The notes beneath the pieces are model-generated. The model saw nothing but the letters and a program-made list of their open reading frames with translations, searched no databases and was not told the origin of the DNA. Source: Prevotella sp. (GTDB lineage Bacteria; Bacteroidota; Bacteroidia; Bacteroidales; Bacteroidaceae). Taken from it: a stretch of DNA of 41,482 bases. The first letter of the stretch is position 1. Every line of letters begins with the position of its first letter. Shown one piece after another: positions 16,319 through 25,174 of the stretch. The stretch spans positions 1-41,482 of the forward strand of contig JAFZCU010000232.1 in NCBI GenBank assembly GCA_017556145.1. Direction: 5' to 3'. A program made the position numbers and the translations under genes.

Positions 16319-16798
16319 TTATTCTCCTTTTTCTAAGTTGTTTACTATCATTTCAAGTTGCTTGTACCTGATGACTATCTGGAGGGAGTCATCATGCGTT
16401 TTGTGAGGCAGTCTGACCAGTGAGTCCAGCTCATGCTTCAGCCTTTGTCCGTCCCGTGCCATCTGTTCCATCTGACTGATGTGATAAGCCTTGGCATTCT
16501 GTATCTGCTGCATACCGCGAAACATGGATTCAACAGGTTCCACGCCACTCATGAAGTTGTCGTTGCCATCATTCTCCGTGCCCAAAGTCAGGAATGCACC
16601 GATAATAAGGGAGAATAGCAGACAGCCAACAGTTATCAACATGGTATCGCCCCGATGCTCGTCAGCCCATTTGTTGGCAAAGGCTATCCGTTCACGAATC
16701 TTCCATCTGACAAAGCATCTCCAGAGAATGATTCTGAACCATCGGGTGGCCTTGGACTCCTTACGGGCTTCCTTCTTTTTCTTTCCAAACATCTTCAT
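16319..16798 (-). CDS. traL: Inner-membrane protein in the TraL position
   Basis: A 159-residue protein with a very basic N terminus (KKKKEARKESKATRWFR) and one clear transmembrane helix at about 51-74 (TMLITVGCLLFSLIIGAFLT), followed by a helical, heptad-like periplasmic domain (MEQMARDGQRLKHELDSLVR). Gene order between traK and traM and the single-pass layout fit TraL (DUF3989-type), but it is longer than the roughly 100-residue proteins I know from CTnDOT, so the name is given by position. It is separated from traK by 3 bp and from traM by 2 bp, so translation is probably coupled. Confidence 0.75.
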   Translation of the reverse strand: MKMFGKKKKEARKESKATRWFRIILWRCFVRWKIRERIAFANKWADEHRGDTMLITVGCLLFSLIIGAFLTLGTENDGNDNFMSGVEPVESMFRGMQQIQNAKAYHISQMEQMARDGQRLKHELDSLVRLPHKTHDDSLQIVIRYKQLEMIVNNLEKGE

Positions 16799-16801
16799 GG
16801 C

Positions 16802-17398
16802 CTAATAGTCAAGATCCTTATTCTCCAACGTGCGCCAGTTCGTTACCAGCAGACCATGAGGATTGTTCTCAGTACGCGGCACATTCTCGATGCCACCGAC
16901 AGTCACAATGGAGCGTTTAACATCACGAGATCGTCGTTTGATAATCTGCGTACCATAGTACTTGAACTTGCGCTCATGCTCATCCAAGTCGATGGAGTCA
17001 CAGATGATGGTACAGACAGCCGATGACGAGATGATGTCCGAATAAAAGCCGTTCTCGTCCATCGCCTGCTTCTGCTTCATCGCTGTACCGTCGGCCATAT
17101 AAAGCGCCTTGCCTACCGTCCACTTGATGTAGTCATCATCAGGAGGAAGATTGAAGAAATACTGATGGAAGAGCTGAATATGTGCCTTGGCTTCCATCAC
17201 GAAGTTGGCTTCCTGCTTGCTGCGCTCGGCCAGAAACGGGATGTCGCCGTCAATAACATAGATCTGCTCCCGTTCGTCAGTAACCAGCTTGGCACAGTAG
17301 AATACGGTAAAAGCGCATATCACCGTACACCCTGCCACAGTCGCAAAGACGGTCATTAGTGCCAGTCTGGTCTTTTGTTCTAAACTTTGTATTAGCAT
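16802..17398 (-). CDS. traK: Conjugation protein TraK (VirB8-like)
   Basis: A 198-residue bitopic inner-membrane protein. A single transmembrane helix (ALMTVFATVAGCTVICAFTV, about 13-35) precedes a periplasmic domain. SKQEANFVMEAKAHIQLFH and FNLPPDDDYIKWTVGKALYM are the conserved TraK blocks, the latter typical of the VirB8-like NTF2 fold. The C terminus carries the RTENNPHGLLVTNWRTLENK motif commonly seen in TraK. It probably nucleates assembly of the channel. A 25 bp gap follows traJ. Confidence 0.93.
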   Translation of the reverse strand: MLIQSLEQKTRLALMTVFATVAGCTVICAFTVFYCAKLVTDEREQIYVIDGDIPFLAERSKQEANFVMEAKAHIQLFHQYFFNLPPDDDYIKWTVGKALYMADGTAMKQKQAMDENGFYSDIISSSAVCTIICDSIDLDEHERKFKYYGTQIIKRRSRDVKRSIVTVGGIENVPRTENNPHGLLVTNWRTLENKDLDY

Positions 17399-17423
17399 AT
17401 TACTTACAATTTAAAATGATCTC

Positions 17424-18581
17424 TTACATAACAGCCTTTCCGACAGCACCAGCAACGGAAGTTCCACCTGATACGACAGTCTTGGTTGCTGCAATGCCGC
17501 CATAGACACCTGCTGCCACACCGGCTGTAGCTACTGCGCCTGCAGTACTACCTGCGCTGGAGCTGACACCACCGGGAATCAACCAAGAGGCAACCTCTGG
17601 TACGAATCGGAGGATAAAGGCACCCACTAGCATTCCCATTGCATACATGCAGTTTGAACCGATGCCCTGAAGTCCCAATGTTCCTATCTGATTCCATGTG
17701 TTCACCTGACCTTGAAGCAACTTGCTGTAGGCGGTAATGTCCTCCTGTAAGTTGTAGAGCAGGATGAAGTCGATATAGTACAGACACATATAGGTCACGA
17801 ATCCCCAAAGGGAAAGGGATAGATACTTTGACATCCACTGGGACCAGGCATTACTCCAAGGCGGTACGATGGATAGGGCAAACATAATCGGTGCAAACAT
17901 GGCGAGAATGGTCATAAAGATGCGTTGGGCTACCAATATACCATAATAGGTCATCTGGAAAATCAGTTCCCCGATGAAGCGGATGACATCATTGATCCAT
18001 TCCGACACTTTTGTTTCTGCGGCGACGGCTGCCTGTTGCGCATAGTTGTTGATGGTAGAACCAAGGTTCTCCATACTGTATATGAGTTTATCCCACCAGT
18101 GGGCATCCTCACCAATAGCCTGAATCTGCTTGGCTGTCTCTACACTGTCCTGAACCTGACGGAGTCTTTTCAGGTAATCGGCCTGCTTCTGTGCCACCTT
18201 GCGCTCCATGGCGGCCACCTCCTTGTTCTTAGCCTTTGCCATGGCCTTGGTGGTAGCTTCCAAAGCCTTACCAGGAGTCTGTAGCGAAGAGCATATCCAG
18301 CCGCTTGATGTAATACACATCGAGAGGGCTATGATACGAGCCAGCTTCATGACATCCATAGCCCTGCGTCCAAGCATCATCATCCAACACTCATAGGAAC
18401 CGACGCATAGAGCCAGTAGCAAGCCGAGGACACGGGCATATCCGACGGTATCACCAAGGATGGCTGCTTTGGGGAAAGACTCCATAGCAACCAACAGCTT
18501 GTCAAGGCTCTCATCGATGCTTGGCAGTCCCATCGTGAGAAAAAGGTCCGGAATACTGAGTAAAATATTCATTGTCATCAT
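17424..18581 (-). CDS. traJ: Conjugation protein TraJ (VirB6/TrbL-like polytopic membrane protein)
   Basis: A 385-residue protein with about six to eight membrane segments. An N-terminal segment (VGYARVLGLLLALCVGSYEC) is followed by a cytoplasmic or periplasmic helical region rich in Lys and Ala (AKAKNKEVAAMERKVAQKQA). Central helices include FQMTYYGILVAQRIFMTILA and FAPIMFALSIVPPWSNAWSQ, and the C-terminal tail is Gly/Ala/Ser-rich. Length and gene order fit TraJ of Bacteroides conjugative transposons. ATGs at 18581, 18578 and 18572 are all possible. It lies 10 bp after the preceding secreted-protein gene. Confidence 0.9.
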   Translation of the reverse strand: MMTMNILLSIPDLFLTMGLPSIDESLDKLLVAMESFPKAAILGDTVGYARVLGLLLALCVGSYECWMMMLGRRAMDVMKLARIIALSMCITSSGWICSSLQTPGKALEATTKAMAKAKNKEVAAMERKVAQKQADYLKRLRQVQDSVETAKQIQAIGEDAHWWDKLIYSMENLGSTINNYAQQAAVAAETKVSEWINDVIRFIGELIFQMTYYGILVAQRIFMTILAMFAPIMFALSIVPPWSNAWSQWMSKYLSLSLWGFVTYMCLYYIDFILLYNLQEDITAYSKLLQGQVNTWNQIGTLGLQGIGSNCMYAMGMLVGAFILRFVPEVASWLIPGGVSSSAGSTAGAVATAGVAAGVYGGIAATKTVVSGGTSVAGAVGKAVM

Positions 18582-18591
18582 TAAGTCCTCC

Positions 18592-19272
18592 TTACTTGTA
18601 ATAGCTCTGAGCCATACCTACCAGATGGGCGGTACGGCTGACGAGTTCTTCCATCTGTTTCTTGGCATCAATATAACCCTTCTGTCGCTTGGCATTCTCC
18701 AACTCATAGCCGATACCGGTTTTATGTAGATACGAAATGTTCTGGCAGATGATGCTGTTCTGGCGGGATAGTTCATCGACTTGGAACTTCATCTTGCCCT
18801 TGCTCTTGGTCAAACAGAATGTCAACCCTTCAGAAATGCTGTTTTGCATACGGTTGAAGTCATCCTTGAAGGAGGAATAGACCAAATCGACATTCCGGTC
18901 TGCCTGTCGTAGCACTTCCTCCTTGTGAAGTTCCTCGATATACTGCCGTTCACTCTCGACCTTTTTCATTTTCTGCCTTTGCGTCTCTTCCGAGGTGACA
19001 CGAACAGGCATGATACGCTTGACATTAGAATCAGACTCTTCGAACTCTACATAAAGGCCACTGTGGAATCCGCGCCATCTCCAGTGGAGTGATGCCCCGC
19101 TGTAACTGTTGTGCATCAGCCAATAGTACCAGTCGGGGGCAAAGTCCCAAGGGCCGTTTTCCATTGACTTCCATTGCTTTTCCTTCTGCTCGTCGTGCTG
19201 AATCTCCGCCCATTGTGCGGATGCTCCTAATGGCAGCAAAGCCAATAGGGAGAAAAATAATAGTTTCTTCAT
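18592..19272 (-). CDS. Secreted conjugation-associated protein, DUF5045-like
   Basis: A 226-residue exported protein with a signal peptide (MKKLLFFSLLALLPLGASAQ). The mature start contains a Trp-rich segment (WDFAPDWYYWLMHNSYSG, HWRWRGFHSGLYVEF), followed by a long helical domain (QRQKMKKVESERQYIEELHK onward). The Trp-rich beginning suits the DUF5045 family described from Bacteroides transfer regions; I name it only tentatively. It overlaps the upstream gene by 4 bp (ATGA) and precedes traJ by 10 bp, so it is probably a periplasmic component of the apparatus. Confidence 0.75.
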   Translation of the reverse strand: MKKLLFFSLLALLPLGASAQWAEIQHDEQKEKQWKSMENGPWDFAPDWYYWLMHNSYSGASLHWRWRGFHSGLYVEFEESDSNVKRIMPVRVTSEETQRQKMKKVESERQYIEELHKEEVLRQADRNVDLVYSSFKDDFNRMQNSISEGLTFCLTKSKGKMKFQVDELSRQNSIICQNISYLHKTGIGYELENAKRQKGYIDAKKQMEELVSRTAHLVGMAQSYYK

Positions 19273-19943
19273 ACTTTATTCCATTGATTGATTAGTCCTT
19301 TTGCTATCTCGTCTGTGACCTCACTGTTCAGAATGTCCCAGATGTAATCGTAGTGAAAGCCACCAACGGCTACGACACTTGCCCAGCAGTAGGCACTGTC
19401 GATGATGCCTCTCATTGCATCGATGCTGGTTTTAATGGAGTTTATCAGGTTCAGTTTCTCGTCCATCGAGGCTTTCATCACGTTCAGCCCGCTTGCGGTC
19501 ATGGTGACATACAAGGCCTTGATGTTCTTGATCTCACGTGAACATGCCAAATTTGCCTCGGCAAAGTACCAGGCCACCATTGGTTTCTTGGTTGTATACT
19601 TGGCAGAGAGCTGCGCAAACTCAGAATACTCTTGAATGAGCTTGTACAGGCTGTTGGCTGTAGAACTGAGACAGGCAGCAAGGAGTATATAAGAGTAGCC
19701 GTTAGACAGTTTGGTGTTCAGAGTGGTGCGCACGTCGTTGAACTTGTCTGCTCCCTTTGTGACCATTGACTGTTCACCGAAACTGACAGCTATTCTGTCA
19801 CGGGCGGCATCTTCCTGACCCTTTATCATCTTGTGTAGGTCAATCAAAGCCTCAATGGTCGGCAGATCCTGCGGAAACTCGATGGCGTGACTCTCTGAGA
19901 TACCCAGAACTGCAAGCATCAATATGATTGTTAGCTTCTTCAT
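19269..19943 (-). CDS. Secreted TraI/VirB5-like protein, copy 2
   Basis: A 224-residue protein with a signal peptide (MKKLTIILMLAVLGISESHA) and an all-helical mature part. It shares the layout of its neighbours at 19940-20692 and 2246-2968, including the C-terminal GLI-x-x-W motif (AKGLINQWNKV). Such TrbJ/VirB5-like proteins are minor pilus or channel-tip components. It overlaps both neighbours by 4 bp (ATGA), a strong sign of translational coupling. Whether it corresponds to TraH or TraI of CTnDOT cannot be settled by eye. Confidence 0.75.
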   Translation of the reverse strand: MKKLTIILMLAVLGISESHAIEFPQDLPTIEALIDLHKMIKGQEDAARDRIAVSFGEQSMVTKGADKFNDVRTTLNTKLSNGYSYILLAACLSSTANSLYKLIQEYSEFAQLSAKYTTKKPMVAWYFAEANLACSREIKNIKALYVTMTASGLNVMKASMDEKLNLINSIKTSIDAMRGIIDSAYCWASVVAVGGFHYDYIWDILNSEVTDEIAKGLINQWNKV

Positions 19944-20692
19944 GCTCCAAGCCCTTCCCAGTCGTTAATCAGTCCTTCTACGAGATTCTTGCCGGTAAAG
20001 TATGCTGCCCAGGAATCCACATCGATGGCCAGAAGGAGGTTGTTCATGTCGCTGCAATACTGGCACATCATCGTAATGGCCTCCATCTTGTAGCGTATCT
20101 CCAGCAGGTGGGTATAGATGCGGTTGGCTAATGTCAGCCGTTCGTAGCGGTCTATGAAGTTATAGCCATCACCCTGACCACTGGCAGGTGCGCCAACATT
20201 TGGTACATCCTTGCTCTTTTTGATGGGACTTTGCACCTTGCCGTTGTTGACTATATCCACAAAGTCCTTTACCAGCGACTCTGTTTCCAGAACGATGTCC
20301 ATGATTTCATTCAGGCAGATGACATAGTTCTTGGCAGGTGACTTACTCATGTATTTCAAGACAATCGGCACGTCCTTGAAGATCTCTGCGACGGTGGCAC
20401 CAATCTCTACGTAATACTGTGACTCGGCACCAAATCCGCTGACGTTCTCCATCGACAACTTATATAGTTCCTTGATGGTGGCCATTGTCGCGGTGTACTG
20501 CATCAGCTTCTGCTGTTTGCTATTAATGGAGTCCAGACGGGTGTTGTGCTGGCTCTCGATAAGTTCCTGTGAAGCGGCATTGGTCGTGACTGCTCCTGTC
20601 GTCCAAGGGTCAATGACTACCTTCACTCCAGCCCAGGACTGTACAGACAGCAGGGCTGCTACTAAGAGGATAACGATTCTTATTCTTACCAT
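19940..20692 (-). CDS. traI: Secreted TraI-type (DUF4141-like) conjugation protein, copy 1
   Basis: A 250-residue protein with a signal peptide (MVRIRIVILLVAALLSVQSWAG). The mature part opens with KVVIDPWTTGAVTTNAASQE, resembling the start of TrbJ/TraI mature proteins, where a conserved PxxTG-like segment is followed by coiled-coil helices (NTRLDSINSKQQKLMQYTAT). The C terminus reads GKNLVEGLINDWEGL, the same ending as in the gene at 2246-2968. Its position right after traG fits traI. Its start overlaps the traG stop by 7 bp. Confidence 0.78.
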   Translation of the reverse strand: MVRIRIVILLVAALLSVQSWAGVKVVIDPWTTGAVTTNAASQELIESQHNTRLDSINSKQQKLMQYTATMATIKELYKLSMENVSGFGAESQYYVEIGATVAEIFKDVPIVLKYMSKSPAKNYVICLNEIMDIVLETESLVKDFVDIVNNGKVQSPIKKSKDVPNVGAPASGQGDGYNFIDRYERLTLANRIYTHLLEIRYKMEAITMMCQYCSDMNNLLLAIDVDSWAAYFTGKNLVEGLINDWEGLGA

Positions 20693-23541
20693 AATGACAT
20701 GACGTTTTGATGTTCATTAATCTTTCGGGCAAAGTCCAGATACCTGTCTACCTTGGCCTTCTTCCTGTCTTTCTCCAATTCTACGATGGCAGTCTTGATG
20801 TCGCCATAGTGATGCTCATAGATTTTCAGGGCTTCCTTCTCCATGCGTTCTGTGGTGAAAGCCCAATAGCATTCAGGCGGTTCCTCCACACCGAAGACAT
20901 CCCAGGTGTCACCACGACGAATCCATACCTCATTGAAGAATGCACGTCCTTCCTTGTTCTGAAGCTGGTTAATAGTGAAGATCTGCTTGCGCTGCACATC
21001 ATTGAAGCCCAAAACTTCAGCCACTTCGTCGTAGTTGTCCTTGAACTGGTTCTGGTTCAAAAGGATGGTAATGGCAGCTTCTGCCACGACAGCCTGCTTC
21101 AGAATCGGTGAGGAAACGAGGTCTTCAAGTTCCTGAGTGACCACTCCGGCAATGCCGTGGAACTTACGTACAGTCTTGAAGAGGAATTGGAGGTATGCAG
21201 CCATTCTTGGAGTAGCTACGGCTTTCCATGCCTCTTCTATGATGATGGCCTTACGTCCTTTCTTCAGGCGCATCTTCTGAAGGAACACATCCATGATGAT
21301 GAGGATAACGATGGGGAAGAGCACCTCATCATCCTTGATTTTATCCACCTCGAAGATGATAAACTTCTGATCAAAGAGAGCTTCACCGGAATCATTGTTC
21401 AGCGTCTGCTCCAATTCGCCACCCTTATAGAAGCGTCCTAACATGGCTGCGAACTTCTTGATTTGGAACTCCACACCTTTCTCCTTGCTGATCTGCGGGA
21501 TGCGTTCCATCGCGAACTCATAGAAGGAGTTAAACGTCAATGTTGTCACCTTCAAGGCTCTGCGCCTCTCTTCCATGCGGTCTATCTCCTGTTCAATCTT
21601 CATCAGGTAGTTTTTCTTCACCACCTCTGGAGCCAGTCGGGCTATCTGGTGTTGGGCAGCACTGATTTCACCCTCAGAAGCACCATGCTCCTCGGTCATG
21701 TTCGACAGTTTCTCTACCCATCTGCGGTTACGCTCTTCCTTGATTTGTTCTGCGTCCTCTTCTGTCATGCTATCAGCAGTGGCAGACTCCGGGGCTTGCT
21801 CTTCCATCTTTGACTCTTCACTCTTCTGAAGCTCCTGCTCGAACTCTTCATAGTTGCCATCCATCTTTCCTCTTAACTCCAGCAACTTGCGCAGGCTCTC
21901 ACGCTCAATGTCTGAGAAACGCTCAAAGGGATGGAAGAACTCTTCATAATACTCCACCAGCACTTGGTTGACAATCAGTTCTTCAACTGAATCCACAGGG
22001 TTCTCACCAAGATAGATAAACAGGATAAGCGTTTTCAGGAAGTTTTTCTTCTCTCCGAAGTTGCCCTCATACTCTTCTCGTGTTATCTTGAAGGGATTCA
22101 TGGAGATGGGTTTCTCCTTAGAATAGGTGATATAGGTGCCATTGTAATGACGGCAGATCCCCTCATAGGAGTCGCCAGTGTCAAGTAGCACGATGTCCGT
22201 ATCTTGAATAAGCAACTGACGAACCACACTGTTCATGTGGAACGACTTACCTGTACCAGACGGGCCGATGCAGATGAAGTTGGCATTGCTCGTATGCTTT
22301 ATCTTACCTTCCTTGCCCGTGAAGTCTATGCCGATGGGCAGTCCGTCCCTGTCTGTATAGTACACCAACAAAGGTGAATCTTCCGTTCGTTTGGTATATT
22401 CCTTGAAGAACAGACACAAGGCAGCATCCGACAGGGTCAGGAACAGATCATAGTCCGGGTTGAAGGCATAGGCATTGCCTGGGAACGATGCTTGAAACAG
22501 CTCCAACTGGTTATATGCTGTCTTTGATGGAGTGACACCGCATCCATAGAGCTTTGTCTCGATGAAAGAAGCCACTCTGTTTATCTTGTTCAGCGGGCTG
22601 CTGACAATAATGTTGAAATTGGTATTTACCAACAGCTTATTGTCTGCTGCCAACATATCCAGAACTGCGTCGATGTCTGCTTTGGCAATCTTGTTAGACG
22701 GGTCAGGCATAGAGCCATGACGCTTTGATTTGCTTTCCAGCTTACGCTTCAGCTTCTGTTGGGCAGGAATCTGGATGACCTGATTGTAGATAACGCAATC
22801 GGCATAGGGGATGTTTGTCAGAAAGCCGAACAGGTCTGTTGCAATCTGAAAGCCATTCACTTGAACGGGAAGGTATGGTCTGACATAGGTAGGCATGTCG
22901 ATGACATCCACATCGACAAGCTGATAGGAGCGAACCGCCCTGTCCCCAATGGTCAGGTGTTCATCACTGGCCTTGAAGTTGTTGACGCTAAACGAACCCT
23001 CCTTGAAATAGACCGCCATAAAACGATGCAGGTAGTCATTCACATCAACCTTGTTCAGCTTATAGTTCCAGATACCCTTCTCACTAAGAATGTCGCACAC
23101 CTTATCAACCTTGGTATGGAAGTCGAGCCACTTCTTCGGGTCATACTTGATGAACATATTCTTCCCTGCCTCCTGAGTGATGATGAGGAAGGTGCGGATG
23201 TCTGTATATTCCCTGCCCTCAAAATAGCGGAAATAGCTCTGTGAAAGGAACTCCATATCATCTGAAATGTCATGGTGGTAGCCTTTCTTGCAGAAGATGT
23301 CCTGTTTCTGTAGCGCATACCCTTCTCCCAATGTCTGTACGATGTTGCTCAGTACTTCGGTAAACTGGAAGTACAGCTCGGCATTATAACAGAAGCGAGG
23401 CACGGGGTTCTTGATTTCGAGAATGACGGAACAGTCACCCTTCTTCGACCAAAGGACGGTATTGAGAAGCCTTCCTTTCTCGTCCACGATGTCCTGAAGC
23501 TGGGAGAACAGTCCGTCAAACGGTCTTTTCTTTGTACTCAT
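20686..23541 (-). CDS. traG: Conjugation ATPase TraG (VirB4-like)
   Basis: A 951-residue cytoplasmic ATPase that energises the type IV secretion channel. Walker A is GPSGTGKSFHMNSVV near residue 430, Walker B is KAIIIEEAWKAVATP near 765, and a VTQELEDL motif with the FKDNYDEVAEVLGF region completes the C-terminal RecA-like domain. The N-terminal half with GDCSVILEIKNPVPRFC belongs to the CagE/VirB4 part. Between the two RecA halves, residues about 570-635 form a very acidic insertion (QKSEESKMEEQAPESA, MTEEDAEQIKEERNRR). The gene lies 10 bp after traF and overlaps traI. The start is unambiguous. Confidence 0.95.
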   Translation of the reverse strand: MSTKKRPFDGLFSQLQDIVDEKGRLLNTVLWSKKGDCSVILEIKNPVPRFCYNAELYFQFTEVLSNIVQTLGEGYALQKQDIFCKKGYHHDISDDMEFLSQSYFRYFEGREYTDIRTFLIITQEAGKNMFIKYDPKKWLDFHTKVDKVCDILSEKGIWNYKLNKVDVNDYLHRFMAVYFKEGSFSVNNFKASDEHLTIGDRAVRSYQLVDVDVIDMPTYVRPYLPVQVNGFQIATDLFGFLTNIPYADCVIYNQVIQIPAQQKLKRKLESKSKRHGSMPDPSNKIAKADIDAVLDMLAADNKLLVNTNFNIIVSSPLNKINRVASFIETKLYGCGVTPSKTAYNQLELFQASFPGNAYAFNPDYDLFLTLSDAALCLFFKEYTKRTEDSPLLVYYTDRDGLPIGIDFTGKEGKIKHTSNANFICIGPSGTGKSFHMNSVVRQLLIQDTDIVLLDTGDSYEGICRHYNGTYITYSKEKPISMNPFKITREEYEGNFGEKKNFLKTLILFIYLGENPVDSVEELIVNQVLVEYYEEFFHPFERFSDIERESLRKLLELRGKMDGNYEEFEQELQKSEESKMEEQAPESATADSMTEEDAEQIKEERNRRWVEKLSNMTEEHGASEGEISAAQHQIARLAPEVVKKNYLMKIEQEIDRMEERRRALKVTTLTFNSFYEFAMERIPQISKEKGVEFQIKKFAAMLGRFYKGGELEQTLNNDSGEALFDQKFIIFEVDKIKDDEVLFPIVILIIMDVFLQKMRLKKGRKAIIIEEAWKAVATPRMAAYLQFLFKTVRKFHGIAGVVTQELEDLVSSPILKQAVVAEAAITILLNQNQFKDNYDEVAEVLGFNDVQRKQIFTINQLQNKEGRAFFNEVWIRRGDTWDVFGVEEPPECYWAFTTERMEKEALKIYEHHYGDIKTAIVELEKDRKKAKVDRYLDFARKINEHQNVMSLW

Positions 23542-23551
23542 ACGTTATGCT

Positions 23552-23839
23552 TTAATGATTGTACAAGTTCTGATAGACGAAGATTCCTCGGTCATGACGC
23601 TTGGCATGGAGTCCGCTGCGTTGCTTGACATAAATCGTAATCAGTCCTGAGATGGCCAGAACAAGCATGGCGATAAAGCCAGCCAGCTTGCCCATCAGGA
23701 TAGAGAACACGATAAATCCGATGAACGACAGACCGATGGCTCCGGCTGCATAGGAGAGGAACCTTCCTCTGATTCCCATAAACTCCAAGGGACGTTGCAG
23801 CCCCTTGAAAACAGGGAAGTCATTATTGTTGTTTTGCAT
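23552..23839 (-). CDS. traF: Conjugation protein TraF (DUF4133, VirB3-like)
   Basis: A 95-residue protein. VFKGLQRPLEFMGIRGRFL is the DUF4133 signature, and two close transmembrane helices follow (AAGAIGLSFIGFIVFSIL, LAGFIAMLVLAISGLITIYV), ending in a basic tail (KQRSGLHAKRHDRG). VirB3-like proteins pair with VirB4 ATPases, in line with its place 10 bp before traG. A hairpin lies in the 86 bp gap to traE. Confidence 0.93.
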   Translation of the reverse strand: MQNNNNDFPVFKGLQRPLEFMGIRGRFLSYAAGAIGLSFIGFIVFSILMGKLAGFIAMLVLAISGLITIYVKQRSGLHAKRHDRGIFVYQNLYNH

Positions 23840-23865
23840 ATCTTTCTCTTGAATAGTAAAAGGAA

Positions 23866-23903
23866 ATGCCCTGCCATCACATGGTTAGAGACGGCAAGGG
23901 CAT
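23866..23903 (-). promoter_or_regulatory. Intercistronic hairpin between traE and traF
   Basis: ATGCCCTGCC (23866-23875) pairs with GGCAAGGGCAT (23893-23903) with one bulged base. There is no T-run on the minus strand side, so this is more likely an mRNA-stabilising or processing hairpin after the highly expressed pilin-like gene traE than a terminator. Confidence 0.5.
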
Positions 23904-23925
23904 CTCCAGCTGTCACGCTCGGCTC

Positions 23926-24282
23926 TTACTTGAAGAACATAGGCAGTGCCTCCGACATGGCGATGAATGCGACACATCCGCCAATGGTCATCATAATGGT
24001 CTTCTTCACGTCCTGGTCGCCGTTCTGCATCTTGAAATAGACGTTGAATGAACCGACAAGCACGATGACGGCAGCAATTGCTTTCATCAGATTGGCCACA
24101 GGGGTCTGATACGATGAAATCTCAGTTGTTGCCTTGGTGAAGCCACCTGCGCCTTTACTGCTGGCATAGGTTGCCATGGCACAGAAGATGAACATGCCTA
24201 CAAAGGAGGCAATGCGCTTTTTGGGAAGTTTTTTCCAACCCTGCTGGAGGGCGTTCTTAATAGGGTTAATTCCTTGTAACAT
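23926..24282 (-). CDS. traE: Conjugation protein TraE (DUF4134, VirB2 pilin-like)
   Basis: A 118-residue protein with a basic N terminus and three hydrophobic segments (IASFVGMFIFCAMATYAS, LMKAIAAVIVLVGSFNVYF, TIMMTIGGCVAFIAMSEALP). The GAGGFTKATTEISSY stretch between the first and second is the DUF4134 signature. Size and layout suit a VirB2-type pilin processed after the first helix. It is followed by a hairpin and traF. Confidence 0.92.
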   Translation of the reverse strand: MLQGINPIKNALQQGWKKLPKKRIASFVGMFIFCAMATYASSKGAGGFTKATTEISSYQTPVANLMKAIAAVIVLVGSFNVYFKMQNGDQDVKKTIMMTIGGCVAFIAMSEALPMFFK

Positions 24283-24446
24283 AATTGTTTGTGAATGATT
24301 TTTATGAAAATTCTATGTTACAATTTAAAGAACCAAGTGGTGGGGAGAGAAGTCTTAACGGGGCTTCAAAGCATCCGCCTCACGCGGGTACTGCGGCATC
24401 ACTCCCTCAATTCAGCCGCCAAAAGTTAAAGTACAATATTAAAGGT
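24283..24446 (-). other. Intercistronic gap with imperfect inverted repeats
   Basis: This 164 bp gap between the 117-residue gene and traE holds no gene. It contains small inverted repeats: GAAG/CTTC around 24348-24368, and CCGC/GCGG inside GCATCCGC...GCGGCATC (24371-24400). It could control traE translation or transcript stability, but no known element is recognised. Confidence 0.4.
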
Positions 24447-24800
24447 TTATGCTGCCTGCGGAATCTCATTCCATCCGGCTGCTATCTTTCCCAAGATGCT
24501 ATCCTTACCCTTCTCTGCGAGTTCATTAATCTTGGGAATCAGATCTTCAATTTCTATTCTACCGCTCATAACTTCTTGTTCGCTTTCCTCCTCCTTAGAG
24601 AGGTCTTTTCTTATGTTATCCTTGATGACGGACACTGGCTTGAACTCCTTTGCCTCGTCGCTGATGTCGATTTCCTCTTCCTCAACGGCTGCTTCCAATG
24701 GCACAATGTCCTTCTTGAAATACTGGTCGTAGGTTATCATCCCGGCATAGTAGCAAATATAGCCGATGAAGATGACCGTTAAAAGATTACCGAATGTCAT
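24447..24800 (-). CDS. Single-pass membrane protein of unknown function
   Basis: A 117-residue protein with one N-terminal membrane helix (LLTVIFIGYICYYAGMITYD) followed by an acidic cytoplasmic or periplasmic tail (EAAVEEEEIDISDEAKEFKP, LSKEEESEQEVMSGRIEIED). This layout and the location directly upstream of traE are shared with TraD-like small proteins in several Bacteroides elements, but I do not recognise the sequence. It overlaps the DUF3127 gene by 4 bp (ATGA). Confidence 0.75.
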   Translation of the reverse strand: MTFGNLLTVIFIGYICYYAGMITYDQYFKKDIVPLEAAVEEEEIDISDEAKEFKPVSVIKDNIRKDLSKEEESEQEVMSGRIEIEDLIPKINELAEKGKDSILGKIAAGWNEIPQAA

Positions 24801-25111
24801 GCTGTTGCCGTTGTTTGGGGATTGTTAGGTGAAGCCTCTGTAGCATTCTCGCGTTCTACGTTCCATGCACGGTTACTTCCATACCAGTGACCATTCTTTT
24901 CTTCGGCTCTCGGGTCGTAGCTGACTTTCACACACTCGCCCTGCTGAATGGAGAACTGCTTGATCTTGTCCTCACCGAAAACATCAAACAGGAGTCGTTT
25001 GGGGTACTGCTCTTCCGTTTCAAGCACATACTGTTGGTTTTGCCATTGACCACGTGCAGACGTACCGCTCTTAGCTGGTAATACTGCAATAATCTTTCCT
25101 TTGATTTCCAT
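24797..25111 (-). CDS. DUF3127 domain protein (OB-fold-like)
   Basis: A 104-residue protein. MEIKGKIIAVLPAKSGTSAR, YVLETEEQYPKRLLFDVFG and CVKVSYDPRAEEK with NGHWYGSNRAWNVE are typical of DUF3127, a short OB-fold-like family common in Bacteroidota and their phages that is often linked to single-stranded DNA. A disordered Ser/Thr/Asn/Pro tail follows. It sits early in the tra operon, where an ssDNA-binding protein would be useful, but DNA binding is inferred. Confidence 0.85.
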   Translation of the reverse strand: MEIKGKIIAVLPAKSGTSARGQWQNQQYVLETEEQYPKRLLFDVFGEDKIKQFSIQQGECVKVSYDPRAEEKNGHWYGSNRAWNVERENATEASPNNPQTTATA

Positions 25112-25174
25112 GTTACTTATAACTTTTATGTTTATTACTTGTACCGGGCTTATTTGCTCAGTAGCGTTCGCTTA

